64,000 bases of DNA, taken from Saccharopolyspora rhizosphaerae (GTDB lineage Bacteria; Actinomycetota; Actinomycetes; Mycobacteriales; Pseudonocardiaceae). The notes beneath the pieces were generated by a model. That model searched no databases, had not been told where the DNA came from, and saw nothing but the letters and a program-made list of their open reading frames with translations. This document shows positions 25,185 through 33,813 of this stretch, piece after piece. Each line of letters begins with the position of its first letter. Position 1 is the first letter of the stretch. Location: contig NZ_RSAA01000015.1 of the NCBI RefSeq assembly GCF_003931915.1, positions 455,255 to 519,254 of the forward strand, read 5' to 3'. The position numbers and the translations under genes were made by a program.

Positions 25185-26146
25185 TGCGCTCCTTCGAACT
25201 GACCGCACCCACCACGATCGACGAAGCGCTCGACGGCACCGGCACGTTCCTGGCCGGCGGCACCACGCTCGTCGACCTGATGAAGCTCGACGTGCTCACC
25301 CCGCAGCGGGTGCAGAACATCAACGGCCTGCCGCTGCGCGGCATCGACACCTCCGACGGGCTGCGCATCGGTGCGCTGGAGCGCATGAGCGAGGTGGCCG
25401 CCCACCCCGGCGTCTACCCGGTGATCTCGCGCGCGCTGTCGCAGAGCGCGTCGCAGCAGCTGCGGAACATGGCCAGCATCGGTGGGAACCTCCTGCAGCG
25501 CACGCGTTGCGGGTACTTCCGCGACGTCGACGTGCCCTGCAACCGGCGGGACCCGGGCAGCGGGTGCCCTGCGGTCGAGGGCGCCAACCGGATGCACGCG
25601 ATCCTCGGCACCAGCGACGCCTGCGTGGCCACCCACGCCAGCGACCTCGCGGTCGCGCTGGTCGCCCTGGACGCCGAGGTCCGGTTGGTCAGCGCGGACG
25701 GGGAGCGCAGCGTCGCGCTCGCCGAGTTCTACCTGCAGCCGGGTCAGACCCCGGAGGCCGAGCACGACCTGCGCGAGGGTGAGCTGATCAGCGAGGTCGT
25801 CGTGCCGCGGTTGGACTGGGCGAGCAACTCGACCTACGTCAAGGTCCGCGACCGCCAGTCCTACGAGTTCGCGCTGACCTCGGCCGCGGTGGCGCTCGAC
25901 GTCCGCGACGGGGTGGTCGCCGACGCCCGCGTCGCGGCGGGTGGCGTGGCGACCGTCCCGTGGCGGCTCGGCGTCGTCGAGGACGTGCTGCGCGGCAAGC
26001 CCGCCACCGAGGAGACCTTCGAAGCCGCCGCCGCGCTCGCGCCCGAAGGTGCGAAGCCGTTGTCCGGCAACGCCTTCAAGGTCTCCCTGCTGAAGCGGAC
26101 GATCGTCCGCGCCCTGCTCGACACCACCGGAGGGATGCAGCTGTGA
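25184..26146 (+). CDS. paoB: FAD subunit with 4Fe-4S site, PaoB-like
   Basis: 320 residues. The FAD-binding_5 fold shows FLAGGTTLVDLMKL and NMASIGGNLLQRTRC. Four cysteines, Cys109, Cys119, Cys128 and Cys147, sit in the RCGYFRD ... PCNRRDPGSGCPA ... DACVA insertion, which in E. coli PaoB holds an extra 4Fe-4S cluster near the FAD. That insertion distinguishes this group from ordinary xanthine dehydrogenases such as the second set at 48863-49726. The C-terminal CO_deh_flav_C domain completes it. It overlaps paoC by 4 bases (GTGA). Confidence 0.92.
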   Translation: MRSFELTAPTTIDEALDGTGTFLAGGTTLVDLMKLDVLTPQRVQNINGLPLRGIDTSDGLRIGALERMSEVAAHPGVYPVISRALSQSASQQLRNMASIGGNLLQRTRCGYFRDVDVPCNRRDPGSGCPAVEGANRMHAILGTSDACVATHASDLAVALVALDAEVRLVSADGERSVALAEFYLQPGQTPEAEHDLREGELISEVVVPRLDWASNSTYVKVRDRQSYEFALTSAAVALDVRDGVVADARVAAGGVATVPWRLGVVEDVLRGKPATEETFEAAAALAPEGAKPLSGNAFKVSLLKRTIVRALLDTTGGMQL

Positions 26147-28305
26147 CCGCTCGGCTGGACGGCCCGCTGAAAGTCACCGGCCAGGCCAAGTACGGCGCCG
26201 ACAACAACGTCCCCGGCATGGTCTACGGCTACCTCGTGCTCAGCACGATCGCGCACGGCGAGATCGAGAGCATGGACGTCACCGCGGCCAAGAGCGCGCC
26301 CGGTGTGCTCGGCGTCTACACGCCGTTCGACACGCTGGAACTGACCACGCCGAGCTCCATGCTGGGCGAGACCTGGGTGCCGCTGCAGGACCGCGAGGTC
26401 ACCTACTACGGCCAGCCGATCGGTTTCGTCGTCGCCAAGACCTTCGAGCAGGCGCGCGACGCGGCAGCCCTGGTGAGGACTTCCTACCAGGTCAGGCCGG
26501 CCAAGACCTCGTTCGAGGAGGGGCTGGCCGAAGCCGAGACGACACCTGACCGCGAAGACCTGGAGATCCTCGACGAGGACTCCGGGGTGACCTCCATCGC
26601 CGAAGCGTTCGGGTCGAGCCCGGTCGTCGTCGAGCACACCTACTCGACCGCGACGCAGAACCACGCCGCGATGGAGCCGCACTCCGCGGTCGCGGTGTGG
26701 GAGGGCGGCGAGCTCACGCTGCACACGCCGAACCAGGGTTCGCACATGGTCGCCGCGGACGTGGCCACCGCCCTCGGCGTCGACGTCGCGCAGGTGCACG
26801 TCGTCAACCCGTACGTGGGCGGCGCTTTCGGCGGCAAGGGCAAGACCTCGACGCCCGCGTTCCTGGCGGCCGCGGCCAGCCGCGCGCTGGGCCGTCCGGT
26901 CAAGGCCACGCTGACGCGCGAGCAGGTGTTCACCGCCACCGCGGGCCGCGCCGCCACCCGGCAGGCGGTGGCGCTGGGCGCCGACCGCGACGGTCGGCTG
27001 ATCGCGGTGCGGCACGATTCGTGGTGCACCACCGACGCCGCCCGCTCGTTCGTCGAGCCGACCTCGCACGGCACCTCGCTGGAGTGGTACGCCACGCCGA
27101 ACCTCGCGGTGTCCCAGCGGATCGTGCCGTTGAACGTCCCGCCGACGACGTTCATGCGCGCTCCCGGTGAGGCCCCGGGGTCGTTCGCGCTGGAGAGCGC
27201 GATCGACGAGCTGGCGGTCGAGCTCGGAATGGACCCGATCGAGCTGCGCAGGCGCAACAACTCGACGGCCCCGCCCGGCAAGGACCTGCAGTGGTCCAGC
27301 AAGCACCTCGACGAGTGCTTCACCCTCGGCGCGCAGCGCTTCGGCTGGGCGAACCGGAGTCCGCAGGGCCGCACCGAGGGCGACTGGCAGGTCGGCATGG
27401 GCGTGGCCGTGGCCATGTTCCCGGCGCTGCGGTTCCCGGCCACGGTCGGCATCGAGCTGCGGGTCGACGGCACCGCCGTGGTCTCCACCAGCGGCGCCGA
27501 CCCGGGAACCGGCCTGCTCACCGTGATGAGGCAGATCGGTGCGGAGTCGTTGGACCTGCCCGAGGAGCGGATCAGGCCGCAACTCGGCGATTCGGCGCTG
27601 CCGCCGGGCGGTCTGTCGGGAGGTTCGACGGCGACCGCCAGCGTCGGCACCGCGATCCAGCTCGCGGCGACCGCGGCCGTCGACGAGCTCACCGCTCTGG
27701 CCTCCAGGCCGGGCGCGCCGTTCGAGGGCGAGGACGTCACCTACGCGCACGGCGAGCTGTTCGCCCGCGGTGAGTCGATCACCGTCGGAGAGCTGCTGCG
27801 GGCGCTCGGTGAGGAGTCGGTGTCGGTGAGCGGGAGCTCGGCGCCGGGCGAGGAGCTGACCAAGCACTCCTTCAGCTCGTTCGGCGCCCAGTTCGTCGAG
27901 GTCGCGGTGCACCGGTTGACGCGCGAAGTCCGGGTTTCCCGGATGCTCGGTGTGTTCGACTGCGGCCGGATCATCAACGAGCAGCTGGCCACCAGCCAGC
28001 TGCAGGGCGGCATGATCTGGGGCGTGTCGGCGGCGCTGCACGAGGCTGTGGAGGTCGAGGGGAGCGGTCGTCTCGCCAACGGCGACTTCGCCAGCTACCT
28101 GCTTCCGGTCAACGCCGACATCCCCGAGGTCGACGTCGAGTTCGTGAAGTACCCGGACACGCTGCACAACTCGGTGGGAGCCAAGGGGCTCGGCGAGATC
28201 GGCACCGTCGGCGTGGCCGCCGCGGTCGCCAACGCCGTCCACAACGCCACGGGGATCAGGGTCCGCCACATCCCGATCACCATCGAGGACCTGCTCGTGG
28301 ACTGA
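26143..28305 (+). CDS. paoC: Molybdopterin-binding aldehyde oxidase large subunit, PaoC-like
   Basis: 720 residues from GTG 26143, matching PaoC (732). The first 115 residues form the Ald_Xan_dh_C domain (LKVTGQAKYGADNNVPGMVYGYL), followed by the MoCo-binding domains with GGAFGGKGKTSTPA and RAPGEAPGSFALESAIDELA. The base Glu685 lies in AKGLGEIGTVG, equal to Glu692 of PaoC. Together with the two upstream genes it forms a three-subunit molybdenum aldehyde oxidase; PaoABC oxidises aromatic aldehydes to acids. PaoD/XdhC-type maturation genes are not adjacent, so a maturase elsewhere must serve it. A terminator follows at 28314. Confidence 0.93.
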   Translation: MTARLDGPLKVTGQAKYGADNNVPGMVYGYLVLSTIAHGEIESMDVTAAKSAPGVLGVYTPFDTLELTTPSSMLGETWVPLQDREVTYYGQPIGFVVAKTFEQARDAAALVRTSYQVRPAKTSFEEGLAEAETTPDREDLEILDEDSGVTSIAEAFGSSPVVVEHTYSTATQNHAAMEPHSAVAVWEGGELTLHTPNQGSHMVAADVATALGVDVAQVHVVNPYVGGAFGGKGKTSTPAFLAAAASRALGRPVKATLTREQVFTATAGRAATRQAVALGADRDGRLIAVRHDSWCTTDAARSFVEPTSHGTSLEWYATPNLAVSQRIVPLNVPPTTFMRAPGEAPGSFALESAIDELAVELGMDPIELRRRNNSTAPPGKDLQWSSKHLDECFTLGAQRFGWANRSPQGRTEGDWQVGMGVAVAMFPALRFPATVGIELRVDGTAVVSTSGADPGTGLLTVMRQIGAESLDLPEERIRPQLGDSALPPGGLSGGSTATASVGTAIQLAATAAVDELTALASRPGAPFEGEDVTYAHGELFARGESITVGELLRALGEESVSVSGSSAPGEELTKHSFSSFGAQFVEVAVHRLTREVRVSRMLGVFDCGRIINEQLATSQLQGGMIWGVSAALHEAVEVEGSGRLANGDFASYLLPVNADIPEVDVEFVKYPDTLHNSVGAKGLGEIGTVGVAAAVANAVHNATGIRVRHIPITIEDLLVD

Positions 28306-28313
28306 GGTTCCAC

Positions 28314-28343
28314 GCCGGGCGGCCTCGCCGGAGGCCGCCCGGC
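28314..28343. terminator. Terminator between converging genes
   Basis: Perfect 13-base stem GCCGGGCGGCCTC with GAGGCCGCCCGGC, loop GCCG, no T tract. It separates paoC from the converging AhpD-like gene. Confidence 0.75.
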
Positions 28344-28348
28344 GCTCC

Positions 28349-28810
28349 TCATCGCGGCGTGTGGCTGCCGGGGACGGTGCGGTTGATCACGCTGATGCGG
28401 TTCCAGGCGTTGGTGGTGGCGATGAGCATCACCAGTGCCGTGAGCGTCTGCTCGTCGAACTCGGCGCGTGCTGCCTCGTACACCTCGTCGGGAACGCCGT
28501 GCGGGTTGTCGGCCAGCCGCGTGCTCGCCTCCGCCAGGTCCAGGGCCGCGCGTTCGGCGCTGGTGAAGTGCGGTGACTCGCGCCAGGCTGCGACGCCGAA
28601 CAACCGCTCGTCGGTCTCACCCGCTTGCTTGGCGTGCTTGCCGTGCATGTCGACGCAGAAGGCGCAGCCGTTGACCTGGCTCACCCGCAGCTTGACCAGG
28701 TGTTGCAAGGGTTCCGGGATGTCGCTGTTCGCGAGGTAGCCCTCCACCGCGCGCATCCCCTTGTAGCCGTCGCCCGCCTTCGTGGCGAAGTCGTCGATCC
28801 GTCCTCGCAT
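28349..28810 (-). CDS. AhpD-like carboxymuconolactone decarboxylase family protein
   Basis: 153 residues, a single CMD domain. The redox motif GCAFCVDMHGKHAK supplies Cys49-x2-Cys52 and His56, as in AhpD-type alkylhydroperoxidases. These proteins pass electrons to or directly reduce peroxides and related oxidants. A ribosome binding site GAGGAGAG precedes the ATG. An operator matching one in front of the rrf2 gene sits 18-37 bases upstream, so it should be controlled by that regulator 74 bases away. Confidence 0.9.
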   Translation of the reverse strand: MRGRIDDFATKAGDGYKGMRAVEGYLANSDIPEPLQHLVKLRVSQVNGCAFCVDMHGKHAKQAGETDERLFGVAAWRESPHFTSAERAALDLAEASTRLADNPHGVPDEVYEAARAEFDEQTLTALVMLIATTNAWNRISVINRTVPGSHTPR

Positions 28811-28827
28811 GGCTCTCTCCTCTTCTC

Positions 28828-28847
28828 GGATGTGTGATGTCCAGGAT
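28828..28847 (-). promoter_or_regulatory. Candidate Rrf2 operator before the AhpD-like gene
   Basis: GGATGTGTGATGTCCAGGAT (plus strand) matches the site at 29372-29391 in 17 of 20 bases and lies between the ATG and the end of the rrf2 gene. Confidence 0.65.
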
Positions 28848-28883
28848 TGCGGGCTGCGTGAGCCCCTGGGGGCAGGTGTGTCG

Positions 28884-29360
28884 TCAGGCCCGGGTGTCGC
28901 CGAACCAACGGCGAACCCGCTCGGACGCGTCGGGGGAGTGCTCCTCCACAGTGGACGCGATGTCGGCGATGCTCTGGGACGCCAGCTCGCGCCGCCAGGC
29001 GAGTTCGGCCTTGCGCATGGAGGTGTGGATCGCGCACGGCGGACCGCCGCGCTCGCCGCTGTCAGAACCGCCGCGGTGCCGGATCTCGGTGCAGCGGAAC
29101 GCTTCCTCCTCGCCCTCGATCGCGGCGACGACGTCCATCAGCGTGATCTTCTCGGGTGGACGCGCGAGGCGGAAACCGCCGCGCGACCCGGAGGTCGGGG
29201 TTACGACCCCGGCGCGGGCCAAAGCTTGGAGCTGCTTGTTCAGGTAAGCGGGTGGGAGTTCGTAGAACGCCGCCAGCTTCGCCGCGGGCACAGCGCGCTC
29301 CTCGCCGAGCCAGGCGAGGTTGGGGCAGCTGTGCACCGCCCACTCGACGCCCTCGCTCAT
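28884..29360 (-). CDS. Rrf2-family transcription regulator
   Basis: 158 residues. The N-terminal winged helix-turn-helix (EWAVHSCPNLAWL, AAFYELPPAYLNKQLQALAR, AGVVTPTSGSRGGFRLARPP) is typical of Rrf2 proteins such as NsrR and IscR. Three Cys are present (12, 90, 109); Cys90 and Cys109 lie where NsrR/IscR place Fe-S cluster ligands, with a non-classical spacing, so it could sense NO, redox state or electrophiles. It is immediately upstream of the AhpD-like gene and both have the same operator, indicating autoregulation. Confidence 0.9.
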   Translation of the reverse strand: MSEGVEWAVHSCPNLAWLGEERAVPAAKLAAFYELPPAYLNKQLQALARAGVVTPTSGSRGGFRLARPPEKITLMDVVAAIEGEEEAFRCTEIRHRGGSDSGERGGPPCAIHTSMRKAELAWRRELASQSIADIASTVEEHSPDASERVRRWFGDTRA

Positions 29361-29371
29361 CCGGACAACCT

Positions 29372-29391
29372 GGATGTTGGACGTCCAGGAT
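29372..29391 (-). promoter_or_regulatory. Candidate Rrf2 operator before its own gene
   Basis: GGATGTTGGACGTCCAGGAT contains the palindrome TGGACGTCCA and lies 12-31 bases before the rrf2 ATG. Confidence 0.7.
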
Positions 29392-29753
29392 CTGATCCGG
29401 CAACTGTGGGTCGGCTGGTCCAGTCGTGGCTTGACAGCGTCGTGCGCGTTCCGCCTCGTGAGCGTGCGGGGTATCGGCGTGCCGATGGCTCGACCTGGTG
29501 CGACGGCTCATCGCGCGCCGGTCCTCCCTCGAATTCGCCGACCGCCGCGGATGTGCGGCTTCCACGACGCTGACCCGCTGACCCGCTGACCTGGCTGCCC
29601 GGCGACCGCTTCCCTGGTCGCGGTCACCCCGAGCCGCCCGTCGCGGTCGAGGTCCCCGACCGCGCGCGGAAACCGTGGAGGACAGCGGCGTCCGCATCGG
29701 CGGGCGCACCCGCCCTCGGCTGACCAGGTGTGCCTCCGCTCCTGCTGCGAGGG
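29392..29753. other. Gene-free stretch
   Basis: About 360 bases without a supportable gene, terminator or RNA. The only pattern is three tandem CTGACC(C)G(C) units near 29569-29592. The minus-strand rrf2 promoter is at its left edge. Confidence 0.5.
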
Positions 29754-30326
29754 TCAGGAGTTCGGTGGGGCGTCGAGGACGGTGGGGATGTACTCGAGGA
29801 GTTGCAGCTGGCCGTCGAAGGTGCGGCTCCGGACCAGGTCGAGCTTGAGGTCGGGGTAGCCGTCGAAGATGCGTTCCTGGCCGGTCTTCCCGGTGATGAC
29901 CGGGAAGATGACGAGCCGGAAGCGGTCCACCACGCCGGCTTCGATGAGCGAACGGCTCAGGCTGAGGCTGCCGATGGTGCGCAGCGGCCGGGTCTCGCGC
30001 TGCTTGAGCTCCCGAACCGCCGACACCGCATCGCCCGTCACGAGCTCGCTGTTCGCCCAGCTGAGCGGTGCGCTCAGGGTCGAGGAGAAGACGACCTTGC
30101 GCATCGCCGTCAGTTCGGCCAACCCGGCCTCGTCGGAGGCCTCGGCGGCGAAGCCCGACATCAGCCGGTACGTCCGCGCGCCCATGAGCGCGAGGTGCTC
30201 GTTCTCCTCACCGCTGCCGATGAAGTCGAGGTACTCCGGTCCTTCCACACCCCAGAAACCCGGCCACCCCTCCGCTGAGGCGTACCCGTCGAGCGAGGTG
30301 ATGAAGTCCACAACCAGGTCCGACAT
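29754..30326 (-). CDS. Dihydrofolate reductase-fold (RibD C-terminal) protein
   Basis: 190 residues. It begins LVVDFITSLDGYASAEGW and continues MGARTYRLM, MRKVVFSSTL, RPLRTIGSLSLSRSLIEAGV and FRLVIFPVITGKTG, the ordered motifs of the RibD_C/DHFR-like family. Most small members of this group are uncharacterised NADPH-dependent reductases and are not true dihydrofolate reductases. ATG 30326 lies after a GGAAGGGCG stretch. The gene is isolated between two gene-free regions, so no pathway can be proposed. Confidence 0.88.
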   Translation of the reverse strand: MSDLVVDFITSLDGYASAEGWPGFWGVEGPEYLDFIGSGEENEHLALMGARTYRLMSGFAAEASDEAGLAELTAMRKVVFSSTLSAPLSWANSELVTGDAVSAVRELKQRETRPLRTIGSLSLSRSLIEAGVVDRFRLVIFPVITGKTGQERIFDGYPDLKLDLVRSRTFDGQLQLLEYIPTVLDAPPNS

Positions 30327-30503
30327 GTCTGCGCCCTTCCTCGTTCCGTGTGCTGTGCAGACCCCCGAGCACGCGAGAACTCATCGGTCGAGCGCCTGGA
30401 TCAGCGGCTTCGGGTCACCCGGACGAGGCGACCTCCCCACCCAGGACCCGTGGGAGGTGTGCCGCGAATCCGCTGGTCAGCCCCTCCCGTACCGCCCGAG
30501 CGT

Positions 30504-30913
30504 TCGAACTTCGCGAGAACTTCGACTCGGAACTTCAGGCCTCGAACCTCGCGAGAACTTCGAACGGGGGTCTTCGGGTCCGCGGCCGCCGCCGGTCCTG
30601 GCTGAGCGGGGGCGGGGCGAGTGCAGCCGTGTCGATGCGAACTGGGTGTACGTCAGGTGTGCTGCGCGCCGAGCTCACGCAGTGGGTCAGAGCTCGCCGT
30701 GCGAGCCGTCGAACTTCGCGCGAATTCTGACCCGGGAGTTCGGGGGTCGAACGTCGCGAGAACTTCGAGCGGGGGACTCCGTCGAGGCCGCAGCCGACGC
30801 AGGTCTGAGCGGGGTTGGGGCGAGTGCGGCCGTGGGGATGCGGAGTGGGGGTGCTTCGGGTGCGGTGCTCCGGAGTTCGCTGAGCGGGTCGGCTCGTGCG
30901 CTCGGACCGCTGA
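30504..30913. repeat. Tandem duplication of about 205 bases carrying family A copies 3 and 4
   Basis: TCGAACTTCGCG occurs at 30504 and again at 30709; within each unit a second TCGAAC follows 38 bases later (30542 and 30747). Both units continue with TGAGCGGGG, GGGGCGAGTGC and GCCGTG at matching positions (30603 and 30806). The two units therefore look like a diverged direct duplication of 203-205 bases. They fill most of the 30327-30925 gap between the DHFR-fold gene and the end of the kinase gene; no coding sequence is supported there. Confidence 0.7.
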
Positions 30914-30925
30914 GCGGGTCACGTC

Positions 30926-32086
30926 TTAGACAGCGTCGAGGGGGAGGACGGCTCGGACTTGGTAGCCGCCTTCGGTTGTGCGGCCGGTGTGGAGCGTGCC
31001 GCCGGTGAGGGCGACGCGCTCGCGCATGCCGACCAGGCCGAACCCGGAGGTGGGCAGTGCGACGGCGTGGCCGCGGGGACTGCGGCGGTTGAGCACCGAC
31101 ACCGTGAGCTCCTCGTCGTCGCGCCGCACGGCGACCTGCACCGCCGCGTGCGGGGCGTGCTTGGCGGCGTTGGTGAGCGCCTCCTGCACGACCCGGTAGG
31201 CCGCGCGGCCCACCTCCGGCGGGACCTGCGGGGCGGGATCCGGCATGTCGAGCTGCACGTTCGCCCCCGACCGAACGGCCCCGGTGACGAGCTCTGCGAT
31301 GCCGGTCGTGCTCGACGACGCCGGTTCCGGATCGGCCTCGTCGCGCAGCGCGCGCAGCATCTCGTGCAGCTCGGACATCGCGGTCGCGCTGGTGGAGCGG
31401 AGGACCTCGGCGAGCTCGGCGCTGCGTTCGTCGGTGGCGTCGGCCGCCAGGACGTCGGCGTGCCGGGACACCAGGCCGATGCGGTGCGCGACGACGTCGT
31501 GCATCTCGCGGGCGATCTCGCGCCGCTGCGCCTCCACGGCCCGCTCGGCCAGCAGCTCTCGCTCGCGCTCGACCTGCTCGGCGTGCTCCCGGTAGTCGGC
31601 GAGCACGCGTCGCCGCCCGAACACCCACAGCCCGATCAGCAGCGGCACGCCCACGGTGCCCACCACGAGGCTCGCCACCGCGCCCAGCGGGAAGGAGTCC
31701 CACACCCACATCTTCGGCACGAGAGCCAGCAGGTGGACCGCGGTGGCGATCCACGTCACCCCTCGTGGTCCGCACCGGCTGGCCGCGGTGAACAGCCCGA
31801 CCTGCGGCATGCCGATCACGGCATCGGCGGGCACCGACCCCGCGGCCACCACCACGGCGACGGCGAAGGGGAACCGCCGCCGCACCACCAGTGCCAGGAA
31901 CCCGATGATCAGCGTGCCGATCGCCAGCGGTGAGGTGTCGCTGAGGCGGCCGCCGTGCGAGTAGAGCTCACCGGCCACCGGGGCCGCTGCGACGGCGAGG
32001 TCGAACAACAACGACCGCAGCGATCCGTCCCACCACGACAACCACGAGCGCTCCCGATCGACCGGCACGTCCGTCACCGTACTCAC
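30926..32086 (-). CDS. Sensor histidine kinase in the ABC exporter operon
   Basis: 386 residues. After a short cytoplasmic start with LSWWDGSLRSLLFD, about five hydrophobic segments end near residue 157; the HisKA_3 box EIAREMHDVVAHRIGLVSRH holds His196, and the ATPase part has TNAAKHAPH and GFGLVGMRERVALTGG. Its GTG overlaps the permease stop by 4 bases, so it is the last gene of an ATPase-permease-kinase operon. No response regulator lies next to it; the nearest is at 35525. It is a paralogue of the kinase at 33814, sharing the SWWDG start. Confidence 0.88.
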   Translation of the reverse strand: MSTVTDVPVDRERSWLSWWDGSLRSLLFDLAVAAAPVAGELYSHGGRLSDTSPLAIGTLIIGFLALVVRRRFPFAVAVVVAAGSVPADAVIGMPQVGLFTAASRCGPRGVTWIATAVHLLALVPKMWVWDSFPLGAVASLVVGTVGVPLLIGLWVFGRRRVLADYREHAEQVERERELLAERAVEAQRREIAREMHDVVAHRIGLVSRHADVLAADATDERSAELAEVLRSTSATAMSELHEMLRALRDEADPEPASSSTTGIAELVTGAVRSGANVQLDMPDPAPQVPPEVGRAAYRVVQEALTNAAKHAPHAAVQVAVRRDDEELTVSVLNRRSPRGHAVALPTSGFGLVGMRERVALTGGTLHTGRTTEGGYQVRAVLPLDAV

Positions 32087-32814
32087 ACGTCGCGGCGGGA
32101 CAGGACGATGCCCGCAGCACCGAGCAGCACCGCTGACAGGCCCAGCATCGGCAACACCCCCGGCCAGTCAGGAGACTCGCTGATCAACTGGCGGGCCGAG
32201 TAGCACGGTTGCAGCACGACGTGCAGCCACTGCGGCAGGTCCAGCTGGTTGATCAAGAACATCTCGACCTGCGGCCACACCACCAGCATCGCGATCGGCA
32301 GCACCGATCCGTGCAGCAGCACTCCCAGCGCGAGCCCGATCAGCGTCAGCAGCACCGCGTAGACGACGACTCCGGTGCCCATCGCCAACGAGGTCGACAC
32401 CGTCGGTGCCGCACCGAGCGCCGTGGCCAGCACCACCCAGGACGCCGACACCACCACCACTTCGGTCACGGCAGCGGCGGCGGTGACCACCACCGCCTTG
32501 GCCAGCAACACGCGCAGCCGCGAGCCCGCGACGAGCACGGTCGTGGAGATCGTGCGGTACCGGTACTCGGTCCCGAAGGAGTTGACGCCCAGCGCCGCGA
32601 CGAGGGCCGCGAACAGCCACCCGACGGAGAGCACCTTGTCGAAGGTGATGTCGCCGTGTTCGCCGGAGTGGTGTGCGACGACGGTGAGCAGCAGCTGCAC
32701 GACGAGCGCGGCTCCCACCAGCACCCAGTTGGACCGTGCGGTCTTGAACGCGCTCCACTCGTACGCCAGAGCGCGCCGCACACCGCTCCCGCTGGTCATC
32801 TCCGTGGTCGTCAT
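32083..32814 (-). CDS. ABC-2 type transporter permease
   Basis: 243 residues from ATG 32814, which overlaps the ATPase stop by 4 bases. Six hydrophobic segments and the motif FGTEYRYRTISTTVLVAGSR, a conserved cytosolic stretch of ABC-2 permeases, mark it as the membrane part of an exporter with the upstream ATPase. Such pairs regulated by two-component systems often expel antimicrobial peptides or membrane-active compounds; that role is inference from layout. A longer frame extends upstream in the same phase but is antisense-like overlap with the ATPase gene. Confidence 0.87.
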   Translation of the reverse strand: MTTTEMTSGSGVRRALAYEWSAFKTARSNWVLVGAALVVQLLLTVVAHHSGEHGDITFDKVLSVGWLFAALVAALGVNSFGTEYRYRTISTTVLVAGSRLRVLLAKAVVVTAAAAVTEVVVVSASWVVLATALGAAPTVSTSLAMGTGVVVYAVLLTLIGLALGVLLHGSVLPIAMLVVWPQVEMFLINQLDLPQWLHVVLQPCYSARQLISESPDWPGVLPMLGLSAVLLGAAGIVLSRRDV

Positions 32815-33716
32815 GCTGCTCCTCCCCGGTAGCTGGTGGCGTTGGCGGTGGCGTTGAAGAAGGCGTCCTCGAGGCTGCTGCGGCGGGTGTGCAGCTCCCG
32901 GACCGGCAGGCCGGCCCGGCGGACTGCGGCGCTGACCGCGTCGACGTCGCCGGAGTCCACGACCAGGGCGTCGACGTCCTCCGGCTGCACCTGGAAACCT
33001 GTGCCGCGCAGGAACGTCCGGATCTTGTCCGCTTCCGGCGTCCGCACCACGACCCGGGTGCGGGTGTTCGCGGTGATGAACTGGCGCACCGGTTCCGCGG
33101 CGATCAACCGGCCTTCGCCGATGACCACGAGGTCGTCGGCGAACTGCGCGATCTCGGACAGCAGGTGCGAGGAGACGAACACGGTCCGCCCCTCGTCGGC
33201 GAGGTTGCGCAGCAGCGAGCGGATCCAGCGCACGCCCTCGGGGTCGAGCCCGTTGGTCGGTTCGTCCAGGACCACGTGCTCCGGATCGCCCAGCAGGGCT
33301 GCGGCGATGCCCAGCCGCTGCTGCATGCCCAGGCTGAAACCGCCGATGCGGCGGTGCCGGGCCTCGTCGAGCCCGACGGCGGCCAGCACCTCCCGGACCC
33401 GCTGTCCGGAGATCCCGGCGCCCGCGGCGATCATCCGCAGGTGCTGGAGCGCCGAGCGGCCCGGGTGCGCGGCCCGCGCGTCGAGCAGCGCGCCCACCGC
33501 GCGCGCCGGGTTCGGCAGTGCGCGGTAGGGGCGCCCGTGGAACAGGACTTCCCCTTCGCCGCTGTCGAGGCCGAGCATGAGCCGCATCGTGGTCGACTTG
33601 CCCGCCCCGTTCGGGCCGAGGAAGCCGGTGACCACGCCCGGCCGGATCGTGCAGGTGAGGTCGTGGACGGCGAGCTCGTCGCCGTAGCGCTTGGTGAGTC
33701 CTTGGATGGTGATCAA
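32811..33716 (-). CDS. ABC transporter ATP-binding protein
   Basis: 301 residues. Walker A is GPNGAGKSTT (residues 34-43), the signature is FSLGMQQRLGIAAALL, Walker B is HVVLDEPTNGLDP and the switch His lies in VFVSSHLLSEI. The C-terminal extension of about 80 residues is typical of DrrA/BcrA-like exporter ATPases. It starts the ATPase-permease-kinase operon. About 100 bases separate it from the second kinase gene upstream, which reads the same way. Confidence 0.94.
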   Translation of the reverse strand: MITIQGLTKRYGDELAVHDLTCTIRPGVVTGFLGPNGAGKSTTMRLMLGLDSGEGEVLFHGRPYRALPNPARAVGALLDARAAHPGRSALQHLRMIAAGAGISGQRVREVLAAVGLDEARHRRIGGFSLGMQQRLGIAAALLGDPEHVVLDEPTNGLDPEGVRWIRSLLRNLADEGRTVFVSSHLLSEIAQFADDLVVIGEGRLIAAEPVRQFITANTRTRVVVRTPEADKIRTFLRGTGFQVQPEDVDALVVDSGDVDAVSAAVRRAGLPVRELHTRRSSLEDAFFNATANATSYRGGAA

Positions 33717-33813
33717 CCCTGCTCCTCGAAGTCGGATCGCATGACAACGACGATCGCGGGTCGGAGGGGCTCAGGACGTCTGACTTCCAGCTACGAGCTG
33801 GTACGACTTTCGG

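Noticed and set aside
25861..28269. An 802-codon open frame on the minus strand
   Set aside because: Antisense to the FAD and molybdenum subunits of the aldehyde oxidase; no domain, no ribosome binding site.
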